Shown: positions 47,877 to 57,987 of the stretch, piece after piece
Layout: each line of letters begins with the position of its first letter
Position numbering within the stretch: the first letter of the stretch is position 1
Source of the DNA: Bacillus massilinigeriensis
Lineage (GTDB): Bacteria; Bacillota; Bacilli; Bacillales; Cytobacillaceae
Reading direction: 5' to 3'
DNA length: 64,000 nucleotides
NCBI RefSeq assembly: GCF_900117315.1
Contig: NZ_LT630337.1
Span: 1,722,261-1,786,260, forward strand
Translations under genes and position numbers: made by a program
Notes under the pieces: model-generated
The model's input: the letters and a program-made list of their open reading frames with translations, nothing else
Database searches by the model: none
Told to the model about the DNA's origin: nothing

Positions 47877-48078
47877 TATAACGGAAATCATTAATTTTTG
47901 ATATTATTCACCTCATGGATCTATTTCAGTAAAACTTCCTCTAATTGTCTTAGTTCCTATAGCTATGAAAAGCCCAATACAATTAACCCACTTACCAATT
48001 CGACACCTTCTCCCTCTTCACTTAATCTCATTTTATAGGGTTAGTTGACTCTAAATAACAACGAAGAAGGTGAAGCCA

Positions 48079-48162
48079 ATGAGTAACGGATTACGAATAT
48101 TATTAAAGGTGGGGATAGCAGATGAAACCAAAATGCGAAAAAGCTCTATTCCCTCGATTTAG
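48079..48162 (+). CDS. Short leader peptide, possibly coupled to next gene
   Basis: A 27-codon frame starts at ATG 48079 with AAGGTGAAG upstream and ends with TAG at 48162, overlapping the 98-residue gene in another frame. Its sequence (MSNGLRILLKVGIADETKM then RKSS) has no recognised motif. The overlap is the arrangement of a coupling or attenuation leader, but it could be chance. Confidence 0.3.
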   Translation: MSNGLRILLKVGIADETKMRKSSIPSI

Positions 48163-48418
48163 AGATGATCTCAATAAGAGAAGTAAGAATGTGGTGTTTA
48201 AATACACAACCATGATTATCGAGGAGAAATATCCAGAACTGCACGAGGAGGTAAAATACTTGATTGATAGAAACGTAGAAAAAGAAGCACTACTAAAAAA
48301 AGTAGGCCATCTTCCTGGTATCAATACTATAAGCGAAAAATTTCAAAAGGAATTATTTGATTTAATAACAAGGCATTTTGAAACCTACTATGATGACAAA
48401 GGAGAACCAAGGATCTAA
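48122..48418 (+). CDS. Hypothetical 98-residue protein
   Basis: Starts at ATG 48122 with GGTGGGG seven bases upstream. The sequence is helical and highly charged (RFRDDLNKRSKNVVFKY, EEKYPELHEEVKYLIDRNVE, FQKELFDLITRHFETYYDD), with no family recognised. It is the only plus-strand gene within this part, facing away from the defence operon, and is followed by a strong bidirectional hairpin. It may belong to the maintenance part of the element. Confidence 0.6.
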   Translation: MKPKCEKALFPRFRDDLNKRSKNVVFKYTTMIIEEKYPELHEEVKYLIDRNVEKEALLKKVGHLPGINTISEKFQKELFDLITRHFETYYDDKGEPRI

Positions 48419-48439
48419 TATTTTTATTAGATTAAATAA

Positions 48440-48484
48440 GGAAATCCATAATATAGGCTTTTCGATTTATCCTATATTATGGAT
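48440..48484. terminator. Bidirectional terminator
   Basis: AATCCATAATATAGG and CCTATATTATGGATT form a perfect 15-bp stem around a 12-base loop, located between the convergent 98- and 99-residue genes. The right arm touches the stop codon at 48484. Confidence 0.8.
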
Positions 48485-48783
48485 TACTTCAATACAATCA
48501 GATATACAATGTGCCCAGCGAAATTCACATATACCTCATCTGCCTTAATCGAGAATACTGTATCAATAAGCTTAATTGAGTCATCATGTTTTATAACAGT
48601 CACATTACCATTTTTACCTGTTGCTTTTACATTTAATAAACCTTCAGTTGTATTTTTACCCTGCAGAATTTCTATTTCCACATCTTGATTTTGATGCTTA
48701 AAGAAATAGTCTTCAAGCTCCGCGATAAAAGAAAACTGATCAATATCATGTACAGTTCCAATGTTTTTTGATATTTCTTCCAT
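48484..48783 (-). CDS. Hypothetical 99-residue protein
   Basis: A small acidic protein with an alternating hydrophobic pattern (QDVEIEILQGKN, GLLNVKATGKNGNVTVIKHD, DEVYVNFAGHIVYLIVLK) suggesting a compact beta-sheet fold. No family recognised. It lies between the converging 98-residue gene and the replication-relaxation gene, with 163 bp separating it from the latter. Confidence 0.6.
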   Translation of the reverse strand: MEEISKNIGTVHDIDQFSFIAELEDYFFKHQNQDVEIEILQGKNTTEGLLNVKATGKNGNVTVIKHDDSIKLIDTVFSIKADEVYVNFAGHIVYLIVLK

Positions 48784-48946
48784 TCTAACAATTCACCTTG
48801 CTTTTTTTGAAGTAGCTACTAAAAAAATACAATCACATTGAATCCCTACCAGTGGTAATCCGGGCGGATATATTGCAAAATCCTATTGATATGTTCTTTT
48901 TAACTAACTATATTATAACTAGAAATGATACTGCGTCACAAACATG

Positions 48947-50191
48947 TTATACCAAGACATCATCAACTCTATAATATTGAACATTATCATTAAATTCCCG
49001 AAACATATTGTTGAACTCCTCATCTAACTCGTATGGTCCAATATCATTAATAATATAAGGTATTTCGTTTCCGTAAATTGTAACCTTTCTAAATCCTTTA
49101 AACTCTAGACCTTTAACTGCTTCTTGGTTTTTAATGGCATTTATTTGACGGTAAACATTCATAAATTTACTATAAACGTTTGCCTCAAATGTTTGCGATG
49201 TTATATAAACAGTTACATAAAACGAATTGTTTCCTGCCATATTAGTTGTAATGATTTGCTTATAATCATTATCTGGATCATTGATTAGATAAAGGTTTAC
49301 ATCCTGATTACCTTTCTTCTTCAGAAAAGTGCTTAATTTATTGATAAACCTTTGTTCATAATTCTTTCTATTTATCTCAAAAAGAATAGTTTCACTAGTA
49401 TCACTGACAGTTGTCATAATAAGATTAACATATTTGTGGTAGTCTCCCATCTCCTTAAAAAATGCTGCACAAATATTCTTCCATCTACGTTTCATGCCAT
49501 GTTTTTTACGCTTATCTTCCACGATAAAAATAATTCCGGCATGTCTAACATCTAATCCACTTTGTTTTGCTGTCTCATAATAATGTCGGTACGTTCTAAA
49601 CTTTTTACAAAGCTGTTCATGGTTTTCGCTACCTCTATCAATCTCAATCGCGTAAATCCTATTATTCTCTAATCTAATCTCAGCATCTGGACGTAAACGA
49701 AACTTATTTTCAGAGTTGCCATAAGTTACAGCGCTATAAAAATTAATACGATGTTCTATAAAGGTTGTATTTATAGATCTTAATTTAAAAAGAAAATCAA
49801 TTGACAATAGATGGTGTGGAGCTTGTTCTAATGGAGGAGAAAATAATTCATATGGAAAGTCACCATGACTTGTACATCCATCTTCATTAATCCAACCTTC
49901 TCCCTTTTTTCCTTCCTCAATATTAAATAAGTCTTTTGCTAATTCATAACCTTTGGACGTAAGAAAATACATGGATCCCTCTGACCCATCTTGCAATTTA
50001 TACTTAGCAAGCAATTTTTGATCAAGTAATTTTCTAAGATACTTATAGATCGTCTTCTCCTGACTATTCGTATAATTCACACCATATTTCATTACTGCCA
50101 AATGATAAGGTTTAACACCTCTATAATTAGTCAAACAATCAATTATATCTATATCATATTCCGTTAAATCATAACCTAATAAATATGCCAT
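48947..50191 (-). CDS. Replication-relaxation family protein of the mobile element
   Basis: A 414-residue protein with an N-terminal winged-helix region (TEYDIDIIDCLTNYRGVKPY, TIYKYLRKLLDQKLLAKY, YFLTSKGYELAKDLF) and a PD-(D/E)xK-like core (RLRPDAEIRL, then YAIEIDRGSENHEQLCKKFRTY). This architecture is that of replication-relaxation proteins in Firmicutes plasmids and integrative elements. They act in element replication or transfer together with relaxase-like functions. No separate relaxase is seen in the window. The structured element at 47.8 kb lies about 1.1 kb away. Confidence 0.78.
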   Translation of the reverse strand: MAYLLGYDLTEYDIDIIDCLTNYRGVKPYHLAVMKYGVNYTNSQEKTIYKYLRKLLDQKLLAKYKLQDGSEGSMYFLTSKGYELAKDLFNIEEGKKGEGWINEDGCTSHGDFPYELFSPPLEQAPHHLLSIDFLFKLRSINTTFIEHRINFYSAVTYGNSENKFRLRPDAEIRLENNRIYAIEIDRGSENHEQLCKKFRTYRHYYETAKQSGLDVRHAGIIFIVEDKRKKHGMKRRWKNICAAFFKEMGDYHKYVNLIMTTVSDTSETILFEINRKNYEQRFINKLSTFLKKKGNQDVNLYLINDPDNDYKQIITTNMAGNNSFYVTVYITSQTFEANVYSKFMNVYRQINAIKNQEAVKGLEFKGFRKVTIYGNEIPYIINDIGPYELDEEFNNMFREFNDNVQYYRVDDVLV

Positions 50192-50339
50192 AACGATGAC
50201 TCCTCTCTAATTAATTTTATACATATATAGTTCTAGTTAGTGTTTTGCCCTGAAGTACCCACTGTTATTGATTCAGCAAGTACTTTTGTATATATCACTA
50301 GGTTGAATGCATAGTTACTCAGTAACCGTAATTGTTTTC

Positions 50340-51020
50340 TTAATAAAAGTGCTTAAAAGGATTTTTCTGATTATCCGGGAATGAAATTGCTTTTAATAAA
50401 CGTTCCTCTAAGTTTTTCATGATATAACCCTTTACATATTGGTTACGCGCTACAATGTTTTCTTCTTTTTTAAAGAAAAATCCACGTTTTATACGGACTG
50501 ACACTGGCTCAGTGGACCACTTGTGAAGTGCTTCCGTTTCTAACTCCGCTTCAATTCTTCTAATGGTCAATAAATCATTTATTCTATTGTGTCGCTCGTC
50601 CATCATGCTGGGGAATCCATTAATAAATGCTTCGAGCTTTTCTCTTATGGTTTCAAATTCATCCCATAAACTCTCACTTAAAACATCTTGCACGATGTAA
50701 AGCAATTCCATTTTTAACCGCTCGTAATCTGAATTGTGCTCTTCCACTTCTTCAAGAGAGTCATCTACACTAAAATATCGTAGCTTACAATGATTTCCGA
50801 TATCTTCAAATATTTCCTTGATACTTAATTTCTTATCCCTTAGCGCCTTGATATGAAGTGCGATTTCTAAATCCAACTCATCAAATACCTTTTCTCCAGT
50901 TAAAGGAGACCTGTTCACACAGTGAAGCTTTAATTCGTGTAGTTGATTGAACCAGTTAGCAACCGTATTGCTATGCTTACCAACCTTCTTGGAAAAATCA
51001 CCAACTTTAAGTTGAGCCAT
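50340..51020 (-). CDS. MerR-like/DUF3967-like DNA-binding protein
   Basis: A 226-residue protein with an N-terminal MerR-like helix-turn-helix (VGDFSKKVGKHSNTVANWFNQL then GEKVFDELDLEIALHIKALR). Coiled-coil regions follow (VEEHNSDYERLKMELLYIV, FETIREKLEAFINGF), ending in basic RIKRGFFFKKEEN. Plasmid- and phage-borne proteins of this kind (often with DUF3967) are linked to replication or partition in Bacillus. It is divergent from the next plus-strand gene, with the shared 300-bp intergenic region likely holding both promoters. Confidence 0.7.
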   Translation of the reverse strand: MAQLKVGDFSKKVGKHSNTVANWFNQLHELKLHCVNRSPLTGEKVFDELDLEIALHIKALRDKKLSIKEIFEDIGNHCKLRYFSVDDSLEEVEEHNSDYERLKMELLYIVQDVLSESLWDEFETIREKLEAFINGFPSMMDERHNRINDLLTIRRIEAELETEALHKWSTEPVSVRIKRGFFFKKEENIVARNQYVKGYIMKNLEERLLKAISFPDNQKNPFKHFY

Positions 51021-51329
51021 ATTATTTCCACCTCCTATCTATGTTTCGTGAGCACATGTGGTAATTTTTCAAGGTTCTTCTGTGCTACAAAATGGTTATC
51101 GGTAGCACATTCATAAAATTCCCTCGCAATTTTTTCCAATTTGTTACCTTATTTCTCGCTGTCATATTAGGGAAAAAGAAATTTCAAAATCAAAGAGATT
51201 ATTAGATAACGAGAGAATTTCCTAATAGGCAGTATAGAAAGCCTATAGAAAAAATCTCGGAATATGGACTTTGTTCTTAATTTCAATACGGATTATAATT
51301 ACTTCAAGTCAAGTGGAGAGGTGATATTA

Positions 51330-51632
51330 TTGGAGAAAGAACCAACTTATCAAGAATGGGGATTCAAGCTTATTCCATCAAGTCATGGCGAATTAAAAGG
51401 GAAAAAACGTTACTATCGAATATTTTACGGAACTGTACACTGGCATACAGCTGATCCTGGCAACATCCATAAGGCTTGTGTTCCATTTGTGCAGTACGGT
51501 GAGGAAGAAAATTTTGAAAAGGCAAGAAAGAATGGAGATATTAGAGCAATCTATCCATGTCATATTCTGGATCAAGATTTAGACGAGGTAATGGCTGCAA
51601 TGAAGGAATTGAGGGAGAAAGAATATTATTAG
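51330..51632 (+). CDS. Hypothetical 100-residue protein
   Basis: The TTG at 51330 follows GGAGAGGTG at proper spacing and is preferred to an ATG at 51264 that lacks a site. The protein (EPTYQEWGFKLIPSSHGELK, YRIFYGTVHWHTADPGNIHK, REKEYY at the end) is compact and rich in aromatic residues. No family recognised. An inverted repeat AGGGAACAC / GTGTTCCCT (51647-51686) follows, without a T-tract. Confidence 0.55.
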   Translation: MEKEPTYQEWGFKLIPSSHGELKGKKRYYRIFYGTVHWHTADPGNIHKACVPFVQYGEEENFEKARKNGDIRAIYPCHILDQDLDEVMAAMKELREKEYY

Positions 51633-51951
51633 AAACTATATACAAAAGGGAACACAGACCTATGAAGTAAAGGTTTGGTGTTCCCTAACACTGGAAATTT
51701 AGTTTGGTTTTATCTAACAAGTATATAACCATTGTATAACCAATTTTAGAAGCGACGACTAGAAAGACCTACTGCCTCCTCAGTATTATGAATTGATGAA
51801 TCTCTTCTTCCAATGCGCCGGGGGGCAGGCACTGTAATCTTGATATAAAAATAACCCTCGGAAATGATGTCCAAAAAGCCGTTTCAAAGGGGCTCATTCT
51901 GTGACCGTATCCACTATGGGTGGAGAGTATCTATATTACTTGCCTTTAAAA

Positions 51952-54900
51952 CTAAAATTCAACTTCTATTCTTTCTACAACTTCTTTCAAACGGAATTTA
52001 TCAATTTCCCAAAAACGTAATGGTACTTCTTGATACTTAGGTTGATCAGAATCAATTTCTGATACTAAATACAATTTAAATTGATCTGGATTTTGTTTTG
52101 CAAATTCTAGTTCACCAGGAGTAATGATGAATGACTTTCCATCTCCTGTTTTCACTTCAACGTAGTACAATTTTCCATGTTTATCCTTATAAGATAAGTC
52201 GTATTCTCCAGAAATAGCTTGTCCAGGTTTTAGAATACCAATCTCGACGAATGCCTCTGATTTCGGATATACATTTTCTTTGCCATGTTGTTTACAAAGT
52301 AAATTGTAAATCAGTAACTCCCCTTTGTTACCAACTATTTTTTTAGCTTTATTTGCTTTCTCTTCAGCACTTTTTGTGTAAGCACCGCTTTGTCTTCTTT
52401 TATTAGTTGATGGGGATCCTTTTGACTCATGAAATTCTATTGCTTGTTCCTCTGGAGTAACCCCTTCCAATTGTTTATAGGTATCTTTTGATTTTTCGGA
52501 TTGTTCTTTCTCAACCTTATCATGTTGCTTGTTTAACCAGTTCTTGAATTCATCAACCCTTCTGAAATAGATCATGATTTGAGCTTTTTGATTGTTAGCT
52601 ATTTCATCAGGAAACAAATTTTCTGGGTTTAATGACTCATAATGTTCCTTGTATATTGTTTTCACATCATTTTTTTCTATGTTGTCTATTAAAATGGGGA
52701 AAATTTGATAAACAATTTGTGCCAAATCAAATTTAACAGAGTTCTTTATACTACCAAGATTAATCGTGTAATCTTTGTATTTTTCTAGCTCATCTAGAAA
52801 CCTATTTTGTTTTTCGACATCACCATCAGAAAAGAGTTTACTAAACAATTTGTCTGCATATTCTTGTTGATGCTCATACAGATACCGTTTCAGCTTTTTT
52901 TGCCAATATTCTCTCACATCAATATTTATCAACTCAGATAGATTATTTAGATCGGATATATCTTGATTGATTTTTATCAAGCTGGATATAATCATCTCAT
53001 AATCTGAATCTCTTAAAACATATGAAAAATCAACATTCTCAATCTGACTCAACGTACTAGGACTTGCCCCATTCTCAGAAAAATAGTCATAGATCATTTT
53101 GTTTATAGCATTTTTACTGAAGAGCAATTCGTACGACTCATTCCACTTGTCAACACCAAATTCATCCGATATCTTTTCTCGTTTTCTCGTTGCATCTTTT
53201 GAAACGAGCAGTTCAATTAAGTTAGCATCTAATTCAAGTGTCAACAGCTGCTTAAAGATATCGACGATTGCATTAGAAAATCCATCTGACAACCGTAGTT
53301 GTTCAATACTATGTTTTGAGCTAGGTAATTTAATGTAAAAATCTCTTCCGTCATCGACAAAGAAAAAATCTTCAAGTTGTACTTTTCGGTTGCTTTGCTC
53401 CTTATCGATTGCAAAAATCTCGCTACAAGGTATGATTTGCATTCTTTTTAGTTTATCAACATTCGATTTGTTATCATCAATTGTTGATAAAACCGCAGTT
53501 TTCACTTCATCAATTTCTTGTTTGAAACTGTCGATACCGTAATCGACTTTATTAAACGAATCTAACTCTAAATTGGTTCTAAAACGCTCAACACCGAGCC
53601 AATTATTTATGGTGGTAATGCTTTGTTTTACAGGAATGAATATAAAATGGGCCTTATTTTCTATCGTTTTTGGTAATTTTTTATCAGCATATTTCACTTC
53701 ATTAGCACCATAAAATTTTCCGTCCTTAGCTAGGACAAGAATATCTTTAGGGGAATAAGTTGGTTCTTGTTCTTTCTTGAATTTGATAATCTCTGTGTAG
53801 ATTTTTCGACTTATTTCACCTTTATCAAACTTTGGTAGCGTATCTAGAATTTTCTTAATATCAGTGTCGTCAAGAAGACCCATAGAATCTTTAAAATCAA
53901 GATTTTGTAAAAGATCATTTCCAACGACTTCAAGCAAGTCTTGTTCAGATATTCCATAAAGATCATCGACATTTGACTTCAACTTATCGTACTTTACAAC
54001 CTGTTGCGGTGAGTACTTATTTCCATCAAATTGAATCCACGGAGTTGTGTTTAACACATACTTTATGTACTCGTTAGAGTTGAAATGCACCCCAGTCCAG
54101 TTAGATTGCTGTGTTACATTTGAATCCTTTCGATTTGAATACAATAACTCTCGCAGTTCTTCATCTTTATTAACCCACTCAACAATTTCTGAAGTATTCA
54201 GGTTACTAATTAGACTTTCTAGATTGCCAATGGTCTTAGTGGTTAGATAATTGATATTGAAATCAATCTTATCCGAATATTTTACAGCAATGAATCTTTT
54301 GAATTCATAATTATTTACCAACGACTTCGTCTCATAAATCAATGGGAACCTTGCAACTCCGCACATTTCAATAAATTTCGTAAATGCATCAATATCGTTT
54401 CCTTGGTAGAGTTTGTGAGGTTGCATTAAAGCAGAATAAGTAGTGTTGGCAAAAAGTTTAGCGCCTAATGGATTACCATAATTTACATCAAGAAATAATT
54501 TGGTTGATGGTTTAATAATTCCATTCACATTAGGTAAATTGAATGGAACTTTTGAAAGCTCACTACCTTGAGTTAATTTGTCCCGATAATTTTCAAAGAA
54601 CCAATTAATAAACGATTTGGCCTTATCCTCATGATCAATCTGACGATTAATTGTACCAATGATTAAATCTGAACTGCTTTGCTCTGTAAATTCAACAGCT
54701 AAATAGTCTTCACTAAATGCATCAAGCAAACGTTTATCACCAGTTTTTTCAGCACTGAATTTATCATTTATTTTCTTCCATTCATCACCATAATTCCATT
54801 TAATTTGTGAAATTAGTTCATCGACAAAATCTTGACGCAAGACACAGAGTTTCACCCAATTTAATTCATAAGGTAATACTGAAATACCTCCATCAGTTGG

Positions 54901-56445
54901 TAAAAATACTTTTTCGGATTTATGTATCCATTTATTTCGACTATCAATCAACAAGTTTGGAACAATATCTGCTTCTCGGTAATACTTACTCCACCATAAA
55001 AACACTTTAATTTGAGTCGAAATATCCCAGTGGTCATTCAATCGATTCACCTTTTCTGCTAAATCTTCCGGTGAGAAATCCAATTCATCATAACCAACAT
55101 ATTCTGATAACAATGTCACGATCTCGACATTCTCCTCAGTTGAGAGCTGCAATAATAAATTGAATTCTTCCCCTTTGAATTCAATAGGAAATCCATTCAT
55201 TAGTATTTTGGGCTTATTTAAAATGGAAATGTATTCTTCATTGACAGTTGGTAGAATCATCGCATTAGATAGTAAACCACAATATTCATCTTGAAAATTA
55301 AATACATCACTATCCCATAGTTTATTATCTTGGAAAGGAGTAACCATTTTTATTGCTGTATCTTCATACTCAGGTTTTGCTAGCTCCTCAGCAACGTCCT
55401 TAATAAAAGGTAAGACTTTACCAAATATTTTCTTATTGATTTCCTCACTATCATTTGGCACATCATCACGAGAGTTATTGGTAATAAATGGTGCATTTAT
55501 TAGAGCGTTGATGGGAGTTGGAAAATTGCGAATAGGGAAATAACAGTACAACTTTTCTTTCTTGAAATCATAATTTCTATCCTTTGGGACTGCGATCGAT
55601 AGGAAAGCTGTTTTCTCATCAATTTCAACTTTCCTTTCAAAAACAAAGTATTCTTCAACAGGCTCGCTCGTACCATTTACAGTTCTCTCGATTAACACAT
55701 CCATCCCGTCAATTAATTTTTCTGACTCTCGAGTTTCTTCATCGGTCTCAATCGTGATTTTCGTGATATTAGGTAGAAAAAGTAATGATTTATAAAACGG
55801 TTGTTTTAACTGCTGTGATACTCCAGTTACCTTTTTCCGATTACTTTCTTTAAGTTTCACACGAATTAAGGTATCAAAAACTGAGTCAACCTTTTCAATC
55901 TGTTCGGGACAGTTCATTGTCGGAAAACATAATGAATAGTCTTTTTTCCATGACTTCCTTTGTTCATTTATCAACTCAATGTGAGAATACTTTTCAAAAC
56001 AGCTTCTTGCGAAATTCTCACTGAATCTGATAGCAAAATCACCGGAATACAACTCAATCCATTCCGCATCATTGAGTAATGATCGGAAACCAGTACCTTT
56101 ATTCCCAATGTTTATTGATGATTTATTACTTGCCCGTCCTAAGCATAATCTTTCAATCGTTTCTTTTGTAAAGGTAGTTCCTGTATTCCCAACTTCCAAG
56201 ATATTGTCTTTATAGGTAATCTTAACCTCTACTTCTTCGTTACTATCAAGATTTTCGCCTTTTTTCTTATCACCGTACGCGTCATCCACGTTTTGAAGCA
56301 ATTCCAAGATTTGTCTACCATTATAATCTCGCATCAGTTCATATTCTTCACTACATGCTTTTTCAAGTTCATTGCTTAATTTTGAATTAGTGTATTTCTC
56401 AATAAAAATATTACGTAGGTCATCAACCGTCCTCCAATTGCTCAT
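51952..56445 (-). CDS. Sacsin-like GHKL ATPase with C-terminal DUF3883 nuclease-like domain
   Basis: A 1497-residue protein. The N-terminus has a GHKL/Hsp90-like ATP-binding domain: N-box ELLQNVDDA (48-56), VGNTGTTF (86-92) and GNKGTGF (114-120), as in sacsin repeats. A very long helical middle follows. At about residue 1395 begins a DUF3883 domain with GEYDLSYKDKHGKLYYVEVKTGDGKSF, giving the D-x(n)-E-x-K of a PD-(D/E)xK fold. Chaperone-like sensor plus nuclease is a known defence architecture. It is transcribed alone, with GAGGAGAAAG upstream of the ATG. Confidence 0.82.
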   Translation of the reverse strand: MSNWRTVDDLRNIFIEKYTNSKLSNELEKACSEEYELMRDYNGRQILELLQNVDDAYGDKKKGENLDSNEEVEVKITYKDNILEVGNTGTTFTKETIERLCLGRASNKSSINIGNKGTGFRSLLNDAEWIELYSGDFAIRFSENFARSCFEKYSHIELINEQRKSWKKDYSLCFPTMNCPEQIEKVDSVFDTLIRVKLKESNRKKVTGVSQQLKQPFYKSLLFLPNITKITIETDEETRESEKLIDGMDVLIERTVNGTSEPVEEYFVFERKVEIDEKTAFLSIAVPKDRNYDFKKEKLYCYFPIRNFPTPINALINAPFITNNSRDDVPNDSEEINKKIFGKVLPFIKDVAEELAKPEYEDTAIKMVTPFQDNKLWDSDVFNFQDEYCGLLSNAMILPTVNEEYISILNKPKILMNGFPIEFKGEEFNLLLQLSTEENVEIVTLLSEYVGYDELDFSPEDLAEKVNRLNDHWDISTQIKVFLWWSKYYREADIVPNLLIDSRNKWIHKSEKVFLPTDGGISVLPYELNWVKLCVLRQDFVDELISQIKWNYGDEWKKINDKFSAEKTGDKRLLDAFSEDYLAVEFTEQSSSDLIIGTINRQIDHEDKAKSFINWFFENYRDKLTQGSELSKVPFNLPNVNGIIKPSTKLFLDVNYGNPLGAKLFANTTYSALMQPHKLYQGNDIDAFTKFIEMCGVARFPLIYETKSLVNNYEFKRFIAVKYSDKIDFNINYLTTKTIGNLESLISNLNTSEIVEWVNKDEELRELLYSNRKDSNVTQQSNWTGVHFNSNEYIKYVLNTTPWIQFDGNKYSPQQVVKYDKLKSNVDDLYGISEQDLLEVVGNDLLQNLDFKDSMGLLDDTDIKKILDTLPKFDKGEISRKIYTEIIKFKKEQEPTYSPKDILVLAKDGKFYGANEVKYADKKLPKTIENKAHFIFIPVKQSITTINNWLGVERFRTNLELDSFNKVDYGIDSFKQEIDEVKTAVLSTIDDNKSNVDKLKRMQIIPCSEIFAIDKEQSNRKVQLEDFFFVDDGRDFYIKLPSSKHSIEQLRLSDGFSNAIVDIFKQLLTLELDANLIELLVSKDATRKREKISDEFGVDKWNESYELLFSKNAINKMIYDYFSENGASPSTLSQIENVDFSYVLRDSDYEMIISSLIKINQDISDLNNLSELINIDVREYWQKKLKRYLYEHQQEYADKLFSKLFSDGDVEKQNRFLDELEKYKDYTINLGSIKNSVKFDLAQIVYQIFPILIDNIEKNDVKTIYKEHYESLNPENLFPDEIANNQKAQIMIYFRRVDEFKNWLNKQHDKVEKEQSEKSKDTYKQLEGVTPEEQAIEFHESKGSPSTNKRRQSGAYTKSAEEKANKAKKIVGNKGELLIYNLLCKQHGKENVYPKSEAFVEIGILKPGQAISGEYDLSYKDKHGKLYYVEVKTGDGKSFIITPGELEFAKQNPDQFKLYLVSEIDSDQPKYQEVPLRFWEIDKFRLKEVVERIEVEF

Positions 56446-56685
56446 ATCTGTACTTTCTCCTCTAAAAAATATGTAATGTCTTTTATTAATTTAATTGTAC
56501 TATAGAACTTAACTATTCCTCTGAATGTATTTATTTCTAATCAATCCCATAGACAATAAAAAGTGTTATCACTAGTGCATTCTGAACCCACACAAGTAAT
56601 AACGCTTTTATCATTCCCCTGCACGGAATTCCACCTTCCCCCTTTTAAATAAAGTCTTATTACAAAAAACAATTAAGCCTCTCTT

Positions 56686-56904
56686 TCATCGATTTTTAAA
56701 TTCTATATATCTTTCAATGGTAAGCCGATAATGATTGAATGAATTTGGAAATTTTTCTTCGATTAGCTTTATAAGACTAGGAGAAACCTCCCTTTCTCCA
56801 TTATAAATTCCACTCGCTATAATTCCATTTAATCGTCCTTCATAATCACGAGCTGATTTTTCTCCTATCTTGTATTCTTCCATTAGAAAACTCTTAAAAT
56901 CCAT
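56686..56904 (-). CDS. Hypothetical 72-residue protein
   Basis: A small protein (LMEEYKIGEKSARDYEGRLN, GEREVSPSLIKLIEEKF, NHYRLTIERYIEFKNR) with three predicted helices resembling the N-terminal core-binding (SAM-like) domain of phage integrases. It is located 67 bp downstream of the EVE-HNH pseudogene, on the same strand. Its role may be in the nuclease module or it may be an orphan. Confidence 0.5.
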   Translation of the reverse strand: MDFKSFLMEEYKIGEKSARDYEGRLNGIIASGIYNGEREVSPSLIKLIEEKFPNSFNHYRLTIERYIEFKNR

Positions 56905-56971
56905 GATAATTCCTCTTCTCCTTTCCTATACTTTTTAGTAATTTTGTTGTATCTTGTGACACGACGAAACA

Positions 56972-57987
56972 TTAATTATTTTTAATCCGCTTTTTTAATT
57001 GCTCTACAGATAAATAGGAACCCCTTTCCTTTCTATGTAGCATTGCATGACAGTTTGGACAAACAGGAATTAAATCTCTTATCGGATCCACTTTATAATC
57101 CCCCTGTATTTGATGTAGGGGAACAATATGATGTACATGAATAAAATCTTTGCCAACTTCCCCATATTTCTCTTCGAAATTAAAATTGCATATTTGACAG
57201 ATTACACCGTAATAATCCATGCATTGCTTCCTAGCAAGGGGATTTCGCTCATATACATTAACATTAATAGTTTTACGTTTCCCTTCTTCTAACGCCTCAG
57301 AAACTTCTTCAGGATAATATCCATCCGTTAAGCCCTGTTCAAAAAATGACATGATATAGTCATGTATTTCCCCCTTTAGCTTCATAGCTCCTTGAATATT
57401 CCCTTTTAGACCGTAATTGCGCAATTTGGCAAGAGAAAGCTCTGGAGTATCTATCTCATCAAGTAATCGAATTTTTGTATAATCAAACTCCTTAGACCTC
57501 TTATATTTTTCTTCATCCAACCAGAATTTTTTATCATATGTAATATCTTTATCCTTTACAATACCTTCTATAACTTCTACCTTAAAGCGGACTTTTCGAA
57601 TATTACCGGATACATAAATAAATAGTATATCGCCATTTTCGTAGTTAAAAGAACGTTTCCAATCAATCGTATCATAATAGCTAAATGCGCCTTCACGTCA
57701 TAATCATTAGGATTAGCAGGTATCAACCAAACACGGCGAGCATTTTTGTGCCCTCTTTCTTCAAGTTCTTTACGACGATTTGCCGCTATTTCTTCAGGTG
57801 CAACAAAATGATATTCATCTTCCCCATCGTAGTAAGGTATGTTATAAACATACCCTCTTTCAATAGAGTCATAATATTTATATTTACTTGAATTAAAATG
57901 TTCTTCTAAAAACCTGGCTGCTTCTTGTATATTCCTAGCTTCAAATAATAAGTTGTTGTTTTTAAAAATAGTAATCGGACTAGCCAT
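56972..57987 (-). pseudogene. EVE-HNH modified-DNA nuclease, broken by one frameshift
   Basis: Two frames make one protein. The 5' frame (from 57987) reads MASPITIFKNNNLLFEARNI to RRVWLIPANPNDYDV at about 57697, and the next frame continues EGAFSYYDTIDWKRSFNYEN, DILFIYVSGNIRKVRFKVEV and on through the HNH domain. The segments RRVWLIPANPNDYD and GDILFIYVSG fit an EVE/PUA-like domain that binds modified cytosine. The C-terminal HNH has VHHIVPLHQI and IPVCPNCHAMLH. A one-base deletion near 57695 explains the break. Such EVE-HNH proteins are McrA-like type IV restriction enzymes. Confidence 0.8.

Noticed and set aside
47640..47880. CRISPR array
   Set aside because: Only two copies of a 10-bp repeat with a hairpin between them; no regular repeat-spacer series anywhere in the window.
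51740..51945. Possible gene ends in the gap before the sacsin-like gene
   Set aside because: Short frames such as one ending FFQCAGGQAL are visible, but none has a start, a ribosome site or a recognisable family.
57577..57987. Separate 136-residue gene upstream of the HNH gene
   Set aside because: Its last about 38 residues are out-of-frame nonsense; the true reading frame continues into the HNH gene, so both are one frameshifted gene.
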